Notes: a model not told the origin generated them from the letters alone. 64,000 bases of DNA from JAWWPY01 sp963822825 (GCA_963822825.1 CAWGIW010000008.1:186001-250000), one strand, 5' to 3'. Shown: positions 51,770-63,091, counted from the first letter of the stretch. Made by a program: numbers and translations.

Positions 51770-52423
51770 TCAGGCTCGCAGCACCGGCCCGCCGAGGGGA
51801 AGCGCCCGGCCGCCGGTGGCCTGTGAGGCCGCGTCAAAGAACAGGTAGACCCCGACCGCCGCGAACACCAGCACCACGTAGCCCGCGAACTTGACCAGGC
51901 CTGCGGATCCGTTGGAGGTGGCGATCAGCAGCAGCACCAGCGCGAGGTCAACCAGGGCGAACACCGCGGTGAAGGCCGATGGAAGCCGCAGCGTGGCCAG
52001 GGTGAGCATCACGATGATGATCAGCCAGGTGGACAGGAACAGCTCCTGGGTGCCCACCGCCGCGCTCGCGGTGATGGCGAACCAGTTGTGGACGAGCCCG
52101 AGCACGAGCGCGGCGTAGCTCAGCCAGAAGCCGCCGAAGATGCCGAAGACGCTGGCCACCGCGGTCTGGCCGAGGGCGGCAGCCCAGACGGCGGCCAGGA
52201 ACAGGCCGACCGCCGTGGTCGCCAGGATGATGGGCAGGGCGGCGCCAGCGGTGCCGGCCGGCACCACGCCGACCAGTTCGAGGCCGAGGGCGACGGAGCC
52301 CGCGATGAAGGTCGGCAGGCCCAGGATGGCTGGGTTGCCGGCAAGGGCGGACGCGGCGGCTGGCTCCTGTGCTATGGGTGCGCCAGGCTGAGCCGAGTCA
52401 TCAGTGGCATCGAGTGCGGTCAT
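51770..52423 (-). CDS. Acetate/succinate transporter, GPR1/FUN34/YaaH (SatP) family
   Basis: 217 residues from ATG 52423. The family signature NPAILGLPTFIAG (consensus N-P-x-x-x-G-L) precedes the first of six membrane helices. The third helix contains FGIFGGFWLSYA and the typical G-T-Q-E-L-F segment follows. SatP proteins are hexameric channels for acetate and succinate. In this genome, with glycolate oxidase and malate synthase 2-8 kb away, a C2-acid uptake role is plausible, but this is inference from location. Confidence 0.9.
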   Translation of the reverse strand: MTALDATDDSAQPGAPIAQEPAAASALAGNPAILGLPTFIAGSVALGLELVGVVPAGTAGAALPIILATTAVGLFLAAVWAAALGQTAVASVFGIFGGFWLSYAALVLGLVHNWFAITASAAVGTQELFLSTWLIIIVMLTLATLRLPSAFTAVFALVDLALVLLLIATSNGSAGLVKFAGYVVLVFAAVGVYLFFDAASQATGGRALPLGGPVLRA

Positions 52424-52546
52424 CGCAGCCCCTCTCGAAGGCAGGAAACCCGCGACGGTGCGGGCCATGACTCATCTGTACCGCCCAGGCGGCGTGGCGT
52501 TTTTCTCAGTTTGAGCCGGTCAGGCCGGCCTGGCGGCGGTGAGTAG

Positions 52547-52993
52547 TCAGCCCGCCGCGATGTCGTCGCCGGTCACGTTGCGCTCCAGCCGCCCCAGCAG
52601 GTCTTCGAAGGTCGCTACGTCTGCGCTGCTCATGCCGCGGCGCAGCCGCTCATCGAACGCGCCGGCCGCGCTGCGCAGACGGTGGAAAGTGGCCTCGCCC
52701 TGTTCGGTCAGCTCCACCAGGTGGACCCGGCGGTTCGCGGGATCACGCCGGCGGGTGACGAGGCCCTGGGCATCCATCGTGTTCAGGTGGTGAGTGAGTG
52801 TCGCCTCCCGTATCCCGATCGCGTCGGCTAGTTCCCGCTGGTTGGCGAGATGCTGACTCTTGAGCGAAATCAGCACCAGCCAGACCGGGAGCGATCCCCC
52901 CGCGTCGGAGAGAGCGGCATCGAACGCGCGGCTCACCGACTTGGCCGTGCGGGCCAGGTGGCGGCCGACCGGCGCGCGAGCGGGCCCGGGCAT
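52547..52993 (-). CDS. MarR family transcriptional regulator
   Basis: 148 residues. The winged helix spans NQRELADAIGIREATLTHHLNTMDAQGLVTRRRDPANRRVHLVELTEQG, the classic MarR core with its D-x-R-x5-L-T wing. Flanking helices form the dimer interface. There is no cysteine, so redox sensing through thiols is unlikely. It is divergent from miaA; the spacer holds two palindromes that are likely its own operators. Targets beyond itself are unknown; the neighbouring SatP gene on the same strand is a candidate. Confidence 0.92.
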   Translation of the reverse strand: MPGPARAPVGRHLARTAKSVSRAFDAALSDAGGSLPVWLVLISLKSQHLANQRELADAIGIREATLTHHLNTMDAQGLVTRRRDPANRRVHLVELTEQGEATFHRLRSAAGAFDERLRRGMSSADVATFEDLLGRLERNVTGDDIAAG

Positions 52994-53004
52994 GGGCCGA
53001 CATT

Positions 53005-53042
53005 ATCAACCGCCGGCGAATCGTTGATGTCTAAGGTTTAGA
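53005..53042. promoter_or_regulatory. Candidate MarR operator palindromes
   Basis: ATCAAC (53005-53010) pairs with GTTGAT (53023-53028), and the 13-bp palindrome TCTAAGGTTTAGA spans 53030-53042. Both lie just upstream of the MarR start in a short AT-rich island, between MarR and miaA. MarR dimers bind such 16-24-bp dyads. Confidence 0.5.
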
Positions 53043-53110
53043 TTTCGATGTTGTTGTCCCGCCGCGCACCGGGGGTGCGTTCCGGTACTTACCGTTGACA
53101 GACTGAAGCC

Positions 53111-54067
53111 ATGCAGGAACGCGTTATCGCGGTGGTCGGTCCCACCGCGGCAGGCAAGTCCGAGCTGGCGCTCGGGCTCGCGCTCGCGCTTGGTGGCGAG
53201 GTGGTGAACGCGGACTCCATGCAGCTTTATGCGGGCATGGACATTGGGACCGCCAAGCTGACCGTCGAGCAGCGCCGTGGGGTGCCACATCACCTGCTGG
53301 ACGTCTGGGACGTCCGGCGCACCGCGAACGTCGCCGACTATCAGCGGATGGCGCGCGCGGCGATCGCCGATGTCCTGGGCCGCGGCCGGGTGCCGGTGCT
53401 GGTGGGCGGATCGGGACTGTACATCCGGGCCGCGCTCGACGACCTCGACTTCCCTGGTACCGACCCCCGGGTCCGGGAGCGGCTGGAGGCTGAGCTCGCC
53501 GGCGGCGGCCCCGGGCCCTTGCATGCGCGGCTGGCCGCGATCGATCCCGGCGCCGCGGCGGCCATCCTGCCCTCGAACGGGCGCCGGATCGTGCGGGCGC
53601 TGGAGGTGGTCGAGATTTCCGGCCAGCCGTTCACCGCGGTGCTGCCCAGCTACCGATCGGTCTACCCGGCCGTGCAGATCGGGGTGCGGATAGCCCGGGC
53701 CGAACTGGACCAGCGCATCGCGGAGCGGACGTCGGCGATGTGGCGGGCCGGCCTCGTGGCCGAGGTGGCCGAGCTCGAGCTGACCGGCCTGCGCGCAGGC
53801 AAGACCGCGAGCCGGGCGCTCGGCTACGCCCAGGTGCTCAGCTTCCTCGCCGAGGAGTGCTCGCAGGACGAAGCCAGGACCCAGACCATCCAGGCCACCA
53901 GGCGGTTCGCCCGGCGCCAGGAATCGTGGTTCCGCCGGGATCCCAGGGTGGTCTGGCTGGACGCGGGGGATGCCCAGGGGGGCGATGCGGTCCTGCTCAG
54001 CCGCGCGATGGCTACTATCGGCGCATGCGCTTCGCGAAAGGACACGGCACCGAGAACGACTTCGTGA
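53111..54067 (+). CDS. miaA: tRNA dimethylallyltransferase MiaA
   Basis: 318 residues from ATG 53111. MiaA prenylates A37 of tRNAs reading UNN codons, the step before MiaB. Motifs: P-loop VVGPTAAGKSELA, NADSMQLYAGMDIGTAK, GVPHHLLDVWDV, VLVGGSGLYIRAALDDLDFPGTDP and the C-terminal RRFARRQESWFRRDPRVVWLD. Length and motif order are normal. Its last 43 bp overlap dapF in another frame. Confidence 0.96.
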   Translation: MQERVIAVVGPTAAGKSELALGLALALGGEVVNADSMQLYAGMDIGTAKLTVEQRRGVPHHLLDVWDVRRTANVADYQRMARAAIADVLGRGRVPVLVGGSGLYIRAALDDLDFPGTDPRVRERLEAELAGGGPGPLHARLAAIDPGAAAAILPSNGRRIVRALEVVEISGQPFTAVLPSYRSVYPAVQIGVRIARAELDQRIAERTSAMWRAGLVAEVAELELTGLRAGKTASRALGYAQVLSFLAEECSQDEARTQTIQATRRFARRQESWFRRDPRVVWLDAGDAQGGDAVLLSRAMATIGACASRKDTAPRTTS

Positions 54068-54864
54068 TCCTCCCGGATCCCGATGATCTCTTCGGCCTGT
54101 CCGCCACGCTCGCCGCCCGGCTCTGCGACCGGCACGCCGGGCTGGGCGCGGACGGGGTGCTGCGCGTGGTGCGCAACGCCGGGGGAGACCCAGACGCGGC
54201 TGAGTGGTTCATGGACTACCGGAACGCGGACGGCAGCGTGGCCGAGATGTGCGGCAACGGCCTTCGGGTGTTCGCCCGTTTCCTGCTGGACCACGGCATG
54301 GCCGAGGGCCCGGCCCTTACGGTGGCCACGCGGGCCGGCTTGCGGCGGGTCAGGGTCGAGCCCAGTGGCGGCATCACCGCGGACATGGGCCCCGTCAGCG
54401 TGCTCGGCCCGGGCCGCGCCGTGTCCGGCGGTGCGGTCCTCGACGGGTTGCGGATATCGGTCGGCAACCCGCACCTGGCATGCCTGGTGGATACCCCGCT
54501 GGACAAGTTCGATCTCTCCGCACCGCCGGAGGTTGACCCCGGGCACTTCCCGGCGGGGGCCAACGTCGAGCTGGTCCAGCTGACCGGGCCCGGGTCGCTC
54601 GCGATGCGGGTGCACGAGCGCGGATCCGGGGAGACACGGTCCTGCGGGACCGGCGCCGTGGCCGCCGCTGCCGCTGCTGCCGCCGCTACGGAACAGGCCT
54701 CCGGGGCGTGGCAGATACGTGTCCCGGGCGGGGAACTCGCCGTGACGCTGGATGGCAGCACCAGCTGGCTGACCGGCCCGGCCGTGATCGTGGCCGAGGG
54801 CGACCTGAACCCGGCCTGGCTCGCCGCCGCGCAGTGCTGGTCCGACCCTCACGGGCAGTGCTGA
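54025..54864 (+). CDS. dapF: Diaminopimelate epimerase
   Basis: 279 residues from ATG 54025. DapF interconverts LL- and meso-diaminopimelate for lysine and peptidoglycan. The N-terminus KGHGTENDFVIL is the family start. The two catalytic cysteines are in AEMCGNGLR and TRSCGTGA, and RHAGLGADGVL and VGNPHLA are substrate-site segments. The start overlaps miaA by 43 nt, so translation is coupled. An insertion of alanines follows SCGTGA. dapA lies about 50 kb upstream in this window. Confidence 0.96.
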   Translation: MRFAKGHGTENDFVILPDPDDLFGLSATLAARLCDRHAGLGADGVLRVVRNAGGDPDAAEWFMDYRNADGSVAEMCGNGLRVFARFLLDHGMAEGPALTVATRAGLRRVRVEPSGGITADMGPVSVLGPGRAVSGGAVLDGLRISVGNPHLACLVDTPLDKFDLSAPPEVDPGHFPAGANVELVQLTGPGSLAMRVHERGSGETRSCGTGAVAAAAAAAAATEQASGAWQIRVPGGELAVTLDGSTSWLTGPAVIVAEGDLNPAWLAAAQCWSDPHGQC

Positions 54865-54881
54865 CCGGATCCTCACGGGGC

Positions 54882-54936
54882 CCAGCTGGGGCCCGCGGCC
54901 CGGCCCTGACGGGCCAGCTGGGGCCCGCGGCCCGGC
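54882..54936. repeat. Intergenic direct repeat, 32-bp period
   Basis: CCAGCTGGGGCCCGCGGCCC starts at 54882 and again at 54914 between the convergent dapF and glcF genes. Each copy contains the self-complementary GGGCCCGCGGCCC, so the pair could act as a bidirectional terminator. Confidence 0.75.
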
Positions 54937-54941
54937 TTCAG

Positions 54942-56324
54942 TCAGCCGCCGGTAAGGTCCGCCACCGAGAGGCCGCGGAAGGATGCGTCAAGCACCTCCG
55001 CGATGTGCGCCACCGCCGGGGCGGCCGCCGCGCCATTCGCCGGCCCCGCGGAGCCCGCGGAGCCCGCGGAGCCGAGCGCCGAGGCAATCTGCAGGCTGCA
55101 GCCGGGGTTGGCGGAGATAACCAGGGATGCCCCGGTGGCCCGGATGGCCGCCGCTTTCCGCGCGCCGAGCTCACCGGCGGCCTCCGGCTGCAGCAGGTTG
55201 TACACGCCCGCCGAGCCACAGCAGGTCCCGCCGTCACCCACCTCGGCCAGATCCAGCCCGGGGATGGTCCGCAGCAGTTCCCGGGGCTGGCGGCGGATGC
55301 CCTGGGCGTAGCCGAGGTGGCATGCCTCGTGGTAGACCGCTTTCACCGGCAACGGATGCCTGACGGCCACCTGGCCGTCACTGCCCTCGGCCAGCTCGCT
55401 GAGAAACTCGCTGAGGTCGCGGACCTTGGCGGCGGCCCGCGCCGCGCGCTGCGGCCAGTCCTGGCCTTCTTCGCGGTCATCCTTGAGCAGTTCGGCGTAC
55501 TCCTTCATGGCCGACCCGCAGCCCGCCGAGTTGACCACGATGACCTCGACGCCCGCCTCCTCGAACGCGGCGATGGTCTGCTTGGCGAACCGGGCGGCCT
55601 CGGCGGCCCGGCCGGTGTGCAATGAGAGAGCGCCGCAGCAGCCCTGGCCCGGCGGGGTGACCACCTCACAGCCTTCCGCGGCCAGCACCCGGGCCGTCGC
55701 CGCGTTGACCTCAGGGAAGAAGACCTGCTGCACGCAGCCGGTGAGCATGCCGACGACGGCGCGGCGCGGCCAGTGCGCCGGAACGTGCTCGGGCGGCGCC
55801 GCGTGACGGGCGGGCGGCGGCGCCACCCGCAGGGCGGCGGCCAGTTCCGGCGCGACCTTGCGGATCGTCAACGAGCCACGCAGCCGCCGGTCCAGCCCCG
55901 CCCGCTGGGCCAGACGCAGCGGGCCGACCAGCAGCCGGAGCCGCCGCGGGTAGGGAAAGGTGGCGAAGATCGCGGCCCGGACGGCGCGCTCGCGCGGGGA
56001 TCGCGCGGGCACCGGCGCCGCCCCCGGCTGCGGCTCTTCTATCCAGCTGCGGGCCGCCTCGATGAGCCGGTCGTAGTGGACCCCGGACGGGCACGCGGGC
56101 AGGCAGGCCATGCAGCCGAGGCAGCGATCGAGGTGGCTGACCGCGACCTCACTGACCTGCGCGCCGTCCAGCATCTGAGTGATCAGGTGGATGCGGCCCC
56201 GGGGCGAGTCCATTTCCTCGCCCCAGAGCTGGTAGGTCGGGCATGCGGGCAGGCAGAACCCGCAGTGCACGCAGTCGTCCGCGGCCGAGCGCAGTTCGCC
56301 TGCGGGGTCGAGAATGCCTGCCAA
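54942..56324 (-). CDS. glcF: Glycolate oxidase iron-sulfur subunit
   Basis: 460 residues. Two [4Fe-4S] motifs lie near the N-terminus, CVHCGFCLPACPTY and CLGCMACLPACPSG. Two CCG-type domains follow, with GCCGALSLHTG and GTCCGSAGVYN. The start is TTG 56324: GGAGGGA lies 7 nt upstream inside the end of glcE, and the stop of glcE is one base away. Glycolate oxidase passes electrons from the flavin subunits through this protein to the respiratory chain. The glcD-glcE-glcF order is complete. Confidence 0.94.
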   Translation of the reverse strand: MAGILDPAGELRSAADDCVHCGFCLPACPTYQLWGEEMDSPRGRIHLITQMLDGAQVSEVAVSHLDRCLGCMACLPACPSGVHYDRLIEAARSWIEEPQPGAAPVPARSPRERAVRAAIFATFPYPRRLRLLVGPLRLAQRAGLDRRLRGSLTIRKVAPELAAALRVAPPPARHAAPPEHVPAHWPRRAVVGMLTGCVQQVFFPEVNAATARVLAAEGCEVVTPPGQGCCGALSLHTGRAAEAARFAKQTIAAFEEAGVEVIVVNSAGCGSAMKEYAELLKDDREEGQDWPQRAARAAAKVRDLSEFLSELAEGSDGQVAVRHPLPVKAVYHEACHLGYAQGIRRQPRELLRTIPGLDLAEVGDGGTCCGSAGVYNLLQPEAAGELGARKAAAIRATGASLVISANPGCSLQIASALGSAGSAGSAGPANGAAAAPAVAHIAEVLDASFRGLSVADLTGG

Positions 56325-56325
56325 G

Positions 56326-57687
56326 TCAGATCCCTCCCACGAAACGGCCGGGTGACATCAGGTGGCCTGGATCGAACTGGTCCTTGATGGCGCGCATCAG
56401 GTCCAGCCCGGGTACCGGGCCCCAGAGGTCCACGAGCTCACGCACGTCGTCGGGAGCGTGCAGGACCACCGCGCTGCCCCGGGCGGGCGGTCCCTCGCCC
56501 GGGGCCCCGCCCCGCCCCCCCTGCCCCTGGACCGGCCGCGCCCTGGCCAGCGCCTCGCGCAGGCCAGCCAGGAAGGCCGCGACCGCACCAGGGGGCGCGT
56601 CCGCGCGCACGCTTGCGTGCAGGACCCCGGCGGCCGCGGACCCGGCGACGGCCGGGTCAAGGCCGGCCGCGGCGGCCGCGGCGTCGATGGCTTCGAGCAC
56701 GTCACGCAGCGCGGCCGCCCAGAACGCGATCCTGATCAGCGTGCCGTCCCGCCCGCCCCCGCCGCCCAGACCACTGGGCCCCAAGCTACCCGGCCCGGCG
56801 CTCCACCACCCTGGCTCGCGCCTGGACGCGACCGAACCGGCCCCGAGCGTGCCGCGCATCTGCCCGGCCCGCTCCGTCACCCCGCCCGGATCGCCTTCGA
56901 GCAGCACACCGACCCGTACCGGGCCTCCGCGCGCGGGCCGGTCGATTTCCACGGCCGAGGGTGCGAGTTCCGAGGTGGCCGCGGCGGCCACGGCCTCCGC
57001 CGCGGCGGCCGCGCCGTACAGGTCGTCGGTGACGAACGCCGTCGCCGCGGCCAGCGGGTGCAGCCGGAACACCGCCTCGGCGATCAGGCCGAGCGTGCCG
57101 TAGCTGCCGGCGAACAGCTTGCCCAGGTCATAGCCGGCGACGTTTTTGACGACCTTGCCCCCGGAGTGGGCGACGGTGCCATCGGCGCGGACCACGGTGA
57201 CCCCGATTACCAGGTCACGGGGTGTCCCGTAGCGCAGCCGCCGTGGTCCGGCGATCCCGGTGGCCAGCACGCCACCCACCGTCGGTGAGCCGTTGCGGGC
57301 CGCCCCGGCGGCGTGCGGCACGTCGAGCGCGAGTTGTTGCCCGGCGCCGCCGAGCACCCCGGCGAGGTGCTCCATGGTGACCCCGGCCTGGACCCGGGCC
57401 ACCAGGTCCCCAGCCGCGTGCTCGAGCACGCGGTCCATCCGGAGCATGTCGATCACCACGTCGCAGCGGCGCGGCGGCTCACCCCAGGTCAGCTTGCTTC
57501 CGCTGCCCCTCGGCACCACGGCCAGGTCGTGGTCGGCAGCGGCCCGCACCACCGCGCTGGCCTCCTCGACGCTGGCCGGGTACGCCACCCACGACGGCAT
57601 CACCCCGGCGACCGCGTCCCGCGGCGCGGCCGGGGTGACGGCCCGGCAGGCCAGGGCGAGCGCTCCCGGGATCGTGTCAGTGGTCAT
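56326..57687 (-). CDS. glcE: Glycolate oxidase FAD-binding subunit GlcE
   Basis: 453 residues from ATG 57687, which overlaps the glcD stop by one base (TGATG). The FAD_binding_4 domain has LAVVPRGSGSKLTWG near residue 55 and the segment GSPTVGGVLATGIAGPRRLRYGTPRDLVIGVTVVRADG. GlcE lacks the C-terminal FAD-linked oxidase domain pattern of GlcD and acts as its partner. A Gly/Arg-rich insertion near residue 330 is not conserved. Confidence 0.92.
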   Translation of the reverse strand: MTTDTIPGALALACRAVTPAAPRDAVAGVMPSWVAYPASVEEASAVVRAAADHDLAVVPRGSGSKLTWGEPPRRCDVVIDMLRMDRVLEHAAGDLVARVQAGVTMEHLAGVLGGAGQQLALDVPHAAGAARNGSPTVGGVLATGIAGPRRLRYGTPRDLVIGVTVVRADGTVAHSGGKVVKNVAGYDLGKLFAGSYGTLGLIAEAVFRLHPLAAATAFVTDDLYGAAAAAEAVAAAATSELAPSAVEIDRPARGGPVRVGVLLEGDPGGVTERAGQMRGTLGAGSVASRREPGWWSAGPGSLGPSGLGGGGGRDGTLIRIAFWAAALRDVLEAIDAAAAAAGLDPAVAGSAAAGVLHASVRADAPPGAVAAFLAGLREALARARPVQGQGGRGGAPGEGPPARGSAVVLHAPDDVRELVDLWGPVPGLDLMRAIKDQFDPGHLMSPGRFVGGI

Positions 57688-59141
57688 CAGAACTGCTCCG
57701 CCTGGCCCGCGGCGACCAGGGGATGCACACCCCGGTGTATGCCCGGCACCTCGCCGCACAGCCGCGGGGTCGGGAACACCTTGCCCGGGTTGCACAGGCC
57801 CGCGGGATCGAACGCGCACCGGAGCAACTGCATGGTCTCAAGGTCATCGGCTCCGAACATCTTCGGCATGTACTTGGACTTGTCCACACCGACGCCATGC
57901 TCACCGGTGATCGATCCGCCATGCTCGATGCACAGGTCCAAGATGGCGCCGGACAGCTTCTCGGCGGCCTCGCAGTCCCGCGGCGAGGTGTCGTCGTAGA
58001 GGACCAGCGGATGCAGGTTGCCGTCGCCGGCGTGGAACACGTTGGCGACCCGGATGCCGGACGCCGCCGACAGCTCGGCGATCCTGTCCAGTACCCGGGA
58101 CAGCGCGGTGCGCGGCACCACGCCGTCCTGGACGATGTAGGCGGTACAGATCCGGCCCACGGCGGCGAACGCGGACTTGCGGCCAGCCCAGATGACGGCT
58201 CGCTCGGCGGGGTCGGCGGCCTCCCGTATCTCGCCGCAGCCCGCCTCCTGGCAGAGCGCGCGGACGGCGGCGCTGTCCCGCCGGACGTCCGCCTCCGGCC
58301 CGTCCAGTTCGACGATCAGCACGGCGCCCGCGCCCGGCGGATACTGGCAGTGCACCGCGGCCTCGGCGGCCTCGATGGCCAGTGCGTCCATCATCTCGAT
58401 GGCCGCGGGCAGGATCCCGGCTCCAATGATCGCGGAGACCGCGGCGCCGCCCGCGCCGGTCGTCTCGAACGCGGCCAGCAGCGTGGTGACCGCCTGCGGG
58501 ATCCTGGTCAGCTTCACAACGATCTTGGTGACGATGCCGAGCGTGCCCTCGGAACCGGTGAACGCGCCAAGCAGGTCGTAGCCGGCCGTCGCGCCCGTAC
58601 CGTCGCCCAGCCAGGTCAGCTCGCCGGCCGGGGTGACGATCTCCAGGCCGGTGACGTGGTGAACGGTGAAACCGTGCTTCAGGCAGTGCGCGCCACCCGA
58701 GTTCTCCGCCACGTTCCCGCCGACCGAGCAGACAATCTGGCTGGACGGATCCGGGGCGTAGAAATAGCCGAACGGGCGCGCCGCGGTGCTCACCGCGAGG
58801 TTGGTGACGCCGGGCTCCACGATCGCCCGCTGGCTGGCCGGGTCGATCTCGATGATCCGCCGCATCTTCGACATGACGATCAGGACGCCGTCGGTGCGGG
58901 GCAGCGCCCCGCCGGAAAGCCCGGTGCCGGATCCGCGGGCCACGAACGGGACCTTGGCCGCGGCGCACGCCCGCACGATGGCCGCGACCTGGTCGGCGGT
59001 CTCCGGGAGAACCGCGAGCGCCGGGGCCGCGCGGTGCGACGTGAGGCCATCGCATTCGTAGGTGCGCAGCTCCAGCGGGTCGCTCACGACCCCGCTGGGC
59101 CCGCAGATTTCCACCATGCGGGGGATCAGCGTCTCGATCAT
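57687..59141 (-). CDS. glcD: Glycolate oxidase FAD-linked subunit GlcD
   Basis: 484 residues from ATG 59141. It oxidises glycolate (or D-lactate) to glyoxylate. FAD-binding motifs are PFVARGSGTGLSGGALP near residue 60 and GGNVAENSGGAHCLKHG; the C-terminal FAD-linked oxidase domain has VFHAGDGNLHPLVLYD and ITGEHGVGVDKSKYM. It is the first gene of the glcDEF operon. Malate synthase lies 145 bp upstream on the same strand, so glyoxylate formed here can go straight to malate. Confidence 0.94.
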   Translation of the reverse strand: MIETLIPRMVEICGPSGVVSDPLELRTYECDGLTSHRAAPALAVLPETADQVAAIVRACAAAKVPFVARGSGTGLSGGALPRTDGVLIVMSKMRRIIEIDPASQRAIVEPGVTNLAVSTAARPFGYFYAPDPSSQIVCSVGGNVAENSGGAHCLKHGFTVHHVTGLEIVTPAGELTWLGDGTGATAGYDLLGAFTGSEGTLGIVTKIVVKLTRIPQAVTTLLAAFETTGAGGAAVSAIIGAGILPAAIEMMDALAIEAAEAAVHCQYPPGAGAVLIVELDGPEADVRRDSAAVRALCQEAGCGEIREAADPAERAVIWAGRKSAFAAVGRICTAYIVQDGVVPRTALSRVLDRIAELSAASGIRVANVFHAGDGNLHPLVLYDDTSPRDCEAAEKLSGAILDLCIEHGGSITGEHGVGVDKSKYMPKMFGADDLETMQLLRCAFDPAGLCNPGKVFPTPRLCGEVPGIHRGVHPLVAAGQAEQF

Positions 59142-59286
59142 CCAGCCGCCTCCGCATCTAGTGCCTCCGGCCATCGGCTCTCTGTGTCCAGAGTGCCACT
59201 CCAGCCCGCTATCCAGGTAGCCCAACTCGCGGCCAGTGGCACCCGGCCCCCGGATCCGGCCGGTGGGATCGGGATCAATAAGGAAA

Positions 59287-60891
<1,605 letters not shown>

Positions 60892-61053
60892 ATCCCGCTC
60901 CTCCTGGTCATGCGTCACATTGTGGAAGCACATTCTCGATCGCGAGTCAGACGCTAGCCGTGCGCCGCCGCGCCGGTCAAAGTGTTCCCGGCCACGTCGC
61001 GGGCACAACCTGCACCGTCGCGGTGTTTATTGAGGTGAGGCCAAACCGGAGGC

Positions 61054-62667
61054 ATGACAACATTGACACACCACCGCACTGCGGTTCCCGCAACCTATCC
61101 CGATGAGCCGGACATGACATTTCCTGCGCAACGATCTCCGTCCGCTGATGAGCCCGTCCGTCCAGGCGGGGCCGGACAGACGGGTGAGCCCGGCCGCCTT
61201 GGCGAGCCTGCTCGCCCGGGCGCCGCGGGCCGCCCAGATGCCCAGGCTCGCCCCGACGCCCGGGTCTGGACGGTCAACGGGGATGGTCATGCGGCGGACA
61301 CCGGCGAGCTGAACCGGCTCGACCGGCAGGCGCTCCGCAGGGTGGCGGGGCTGTCCACGGAACTCGAGGATGTCACCGAGGTCGAGTACCGTGCCCTCCG
61401 GCTGGAGCGGGTGATCCTCGTCGGGGTCTGGACCGAGGGGACGCTGGTCAGTGCGGAGAATTCACTGCGTGAGCTGTCCCGGCTCGCCGAGACCGCCGGA
61501 TCCGTGGTCCTTGACGGCCTGATTCAGCGGCGCGGGCGGCCTGACCAGGCGACCTACATCGGCTCAGGCAAGGCGGCTGAGATCGCCGCTCTGGTGGCGT
61601 CGATGGGCGCGGACACGGTGATCTGCGACGGTGAGCTCACTCCCAGCCAGCTACGCCGGCTGGAGGGCGTGGTGAAGGTGAAGGTCATCGACCGTACCGC
61701 GCTGATCCTGGACATCTTTGCCCAGCACGCCCGGAGCAAGGAGGGCAAGGCTCAGGTCGAGCTGGCCCAGCTCGAATACCTGCTGCCGCGGCTGCGCGGT
61801 TGGGGCGAGTCGCTGTCCCGGCAGGCCGGTGGCCGGGTGGCCGGGGGCGGCGGAATCGGCACCAGGGGTCCTGGTGAGACGAAGATCGAGACGGACCGGC
61901 GGCGGATCCGGGCGCGCACCACGAAGCTGCGCCGCCAGATCGCGGAGATGTCGGTGGGCCGGGAGGTCCAGCGCCGGCAGCGGCACCGCCGGGACGTGCC
62001 TGCGGTGGCGATCGCCGGTTACACCAATGCCGGGAAGTCCAGCCTGCTCAACCGGCTGACCGGAGCCGGGGTCCTGGTCAACGACTCGCTGTTCGCCACG
62101 CTCGATCCGGCGGTGCGCCGGGCCCGGACCCCCTCCGGCCGGTGGTTCACGCTCACCGACACGGTCGGCTTCGTCAGGCACCTGCCGCATCAGCTGGTGG
62201 ATGCGTTCCGCTCGACGCTTGAAGAGGTGGCGGAGGCGGATCTGATCCTGCACGTGGTCGACGGCAGCGACGCCGACCCGCGTGCGCAGATCGCGGCCGT
62301 CCGCGAGGTACTGGGCCTGATCGGCGCCGGGCGCGTCCCCGAGCTCGTAGTGATCAACAAGGCCGACGCGGCGGACCCGATCGAAGTGGAGGGGCTGCGG
62401 CTGAAGGAGCGGGGCTCCGTGGTCATTTCCGCGGCGACCGGCGCTGGGCTGGACGATCTGGCCGCCGCCCTGGAGCAGGCCCTGCCGCAACGGGACAGGG
62501 AGGTCTCGGCGGTGGTGCCTTACGGACGCGGTGATCTGGTCGCACGGGCCCATCAGGAGGGTGAGGTGCTGGCCATACGGCACGGGGCGGACGGCACTGA
62601 GCTCACCGCCCGTGTCCCGCCGGACCTGGCCGCCGAGATCGATGGCCTCGTGGTTCCGGTTCGGTGA
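61054..62667 (+). CDS. hflX: GTPase HflX
   Basis: 537 residues. HflX is a ribosome-associated GTPase that splits stalled 70S ribosomes. After an unconserved 90-residue N-terminus comes the HflX domain (ERVILVGVWTEGTL, GSGKAAEIAALVASMGADTVICDGELTPSQLRRLE), then the glycine-rich GGRVAGGGGIGTRGPGETKIE linker and the G domain: GYTNAGKSSLLNRL (G1), DTVGFVRHLPHQLVDAF (G3) and VINKAD (G4). ATG 61054 has GGAGG immediately before it; ATG 61114 is an alternative start. Its position after miaA-dapF is conserved in actinomycetes, although here the glycolate/malate genes intervene. Confidence 0.95.
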   Translation: MTTLTHHRTAVPATYPDEPDMTFPAQRSPSADEPVRPGGAGQTGEPGRLGEPARPGAAGRPDAQARPDARVWTVNGDGHAADTGELNRLDRQALRRVAGLSTELEDVTEVEYRALRLERVILVGVWTEGTLVSAENSLRELSRLAETAGSVVLDGLIQRRGRPDQATYIGSGKAAEIAALVASMGADTVICDGELTPSQLRRLEGVVKVKVIDRTALILDIFAQHARSKEGKAQVELAQLEYLLPRLRGWGESLSRQAGGRVAGGGGIGTRGPGETKIETDRRRIRARTTKLRRQIAEMSVGREVQRRQRHRRDVPAVAIAGYTNAGKSSLLNRLTGAGVLVNDSLFATLDPAVRRARTPSGRWFTLTDTVGFVRHLPHQLVDAFRSTLEEVAEADLILHVVDGSDADPRAQIAAVREVLGLIGAGRVPELVVINKADAADPIEVEGLRLKERGSVVISAATGAGLDDLAAALEQALPQRDREVSAVVPYGRGDLVARAHQEGEVLAIRHGADGTELTARVPPDLAAEIDGLVVPVR

Positions 62668-62745
62668 CGCGCCGCCGATCAATTTTCCGTTTTCGGGCGA
62701 TGACGGAAGTGTGAGCGCTCCCCGGGCCTTAACTGGTTTATGCAA

Positions 62746-62788
62746 TGGATTGCACCGCTATTAGCTGGTATTTTGATTGTGCAATCCA
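62746..62788. terminator. Stem-loop downstream of hflX
   Basis: TGGATTGCAC (62746-62755) pairs perfectly with GTGCAATCCA (62779-62788) across a 23-nt AT-rich loop, 79 bp after the hflX stop. There is no T-run after the stem. It may be a weak terminator or an operator. Confidence 0.35.
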
Positions 62789-63070
62789 GTGGGACTGGCT
62801 GGCCGTTCGGTAACTCTATGAGATCGCTCAGTCATTGACCGTGAGTGATTTAGGACAGCGATTCGACGGTCACGCTCTGCCTCTTCATATGGCTCGCGGG
62901 CATGCTACAGCGGCCATCTCGGGACGTGCGGCCCGTGCCGGGAGGTGTTTGCGGCGCCCAGACGCGGGCCTTTGGCGGTCACGCTGCGGAGTGGCTGCGG
63001 CCGGGATTAGATACGGACGGTAAATCCGGGGAAAGGTCCGCGATTTCGGGCCTGAGTTCTCCGGATACAA

Positions 63071-63091
63071 CCTGTACAGGGACCCTATAGT
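63071..63091 (+). promoter_or_regulatory. Candidate hutI promoter with palindrome
   Basis: The perfect palindrome CCTGTACAGG (63071-63080) lies immediately before TATAGT (63086-63091), a good -10 hexamer, about 190 nt upstream of the hutI GTG. No clear -35 is seen, which would fit an activated promoter. Confidence 0.35.
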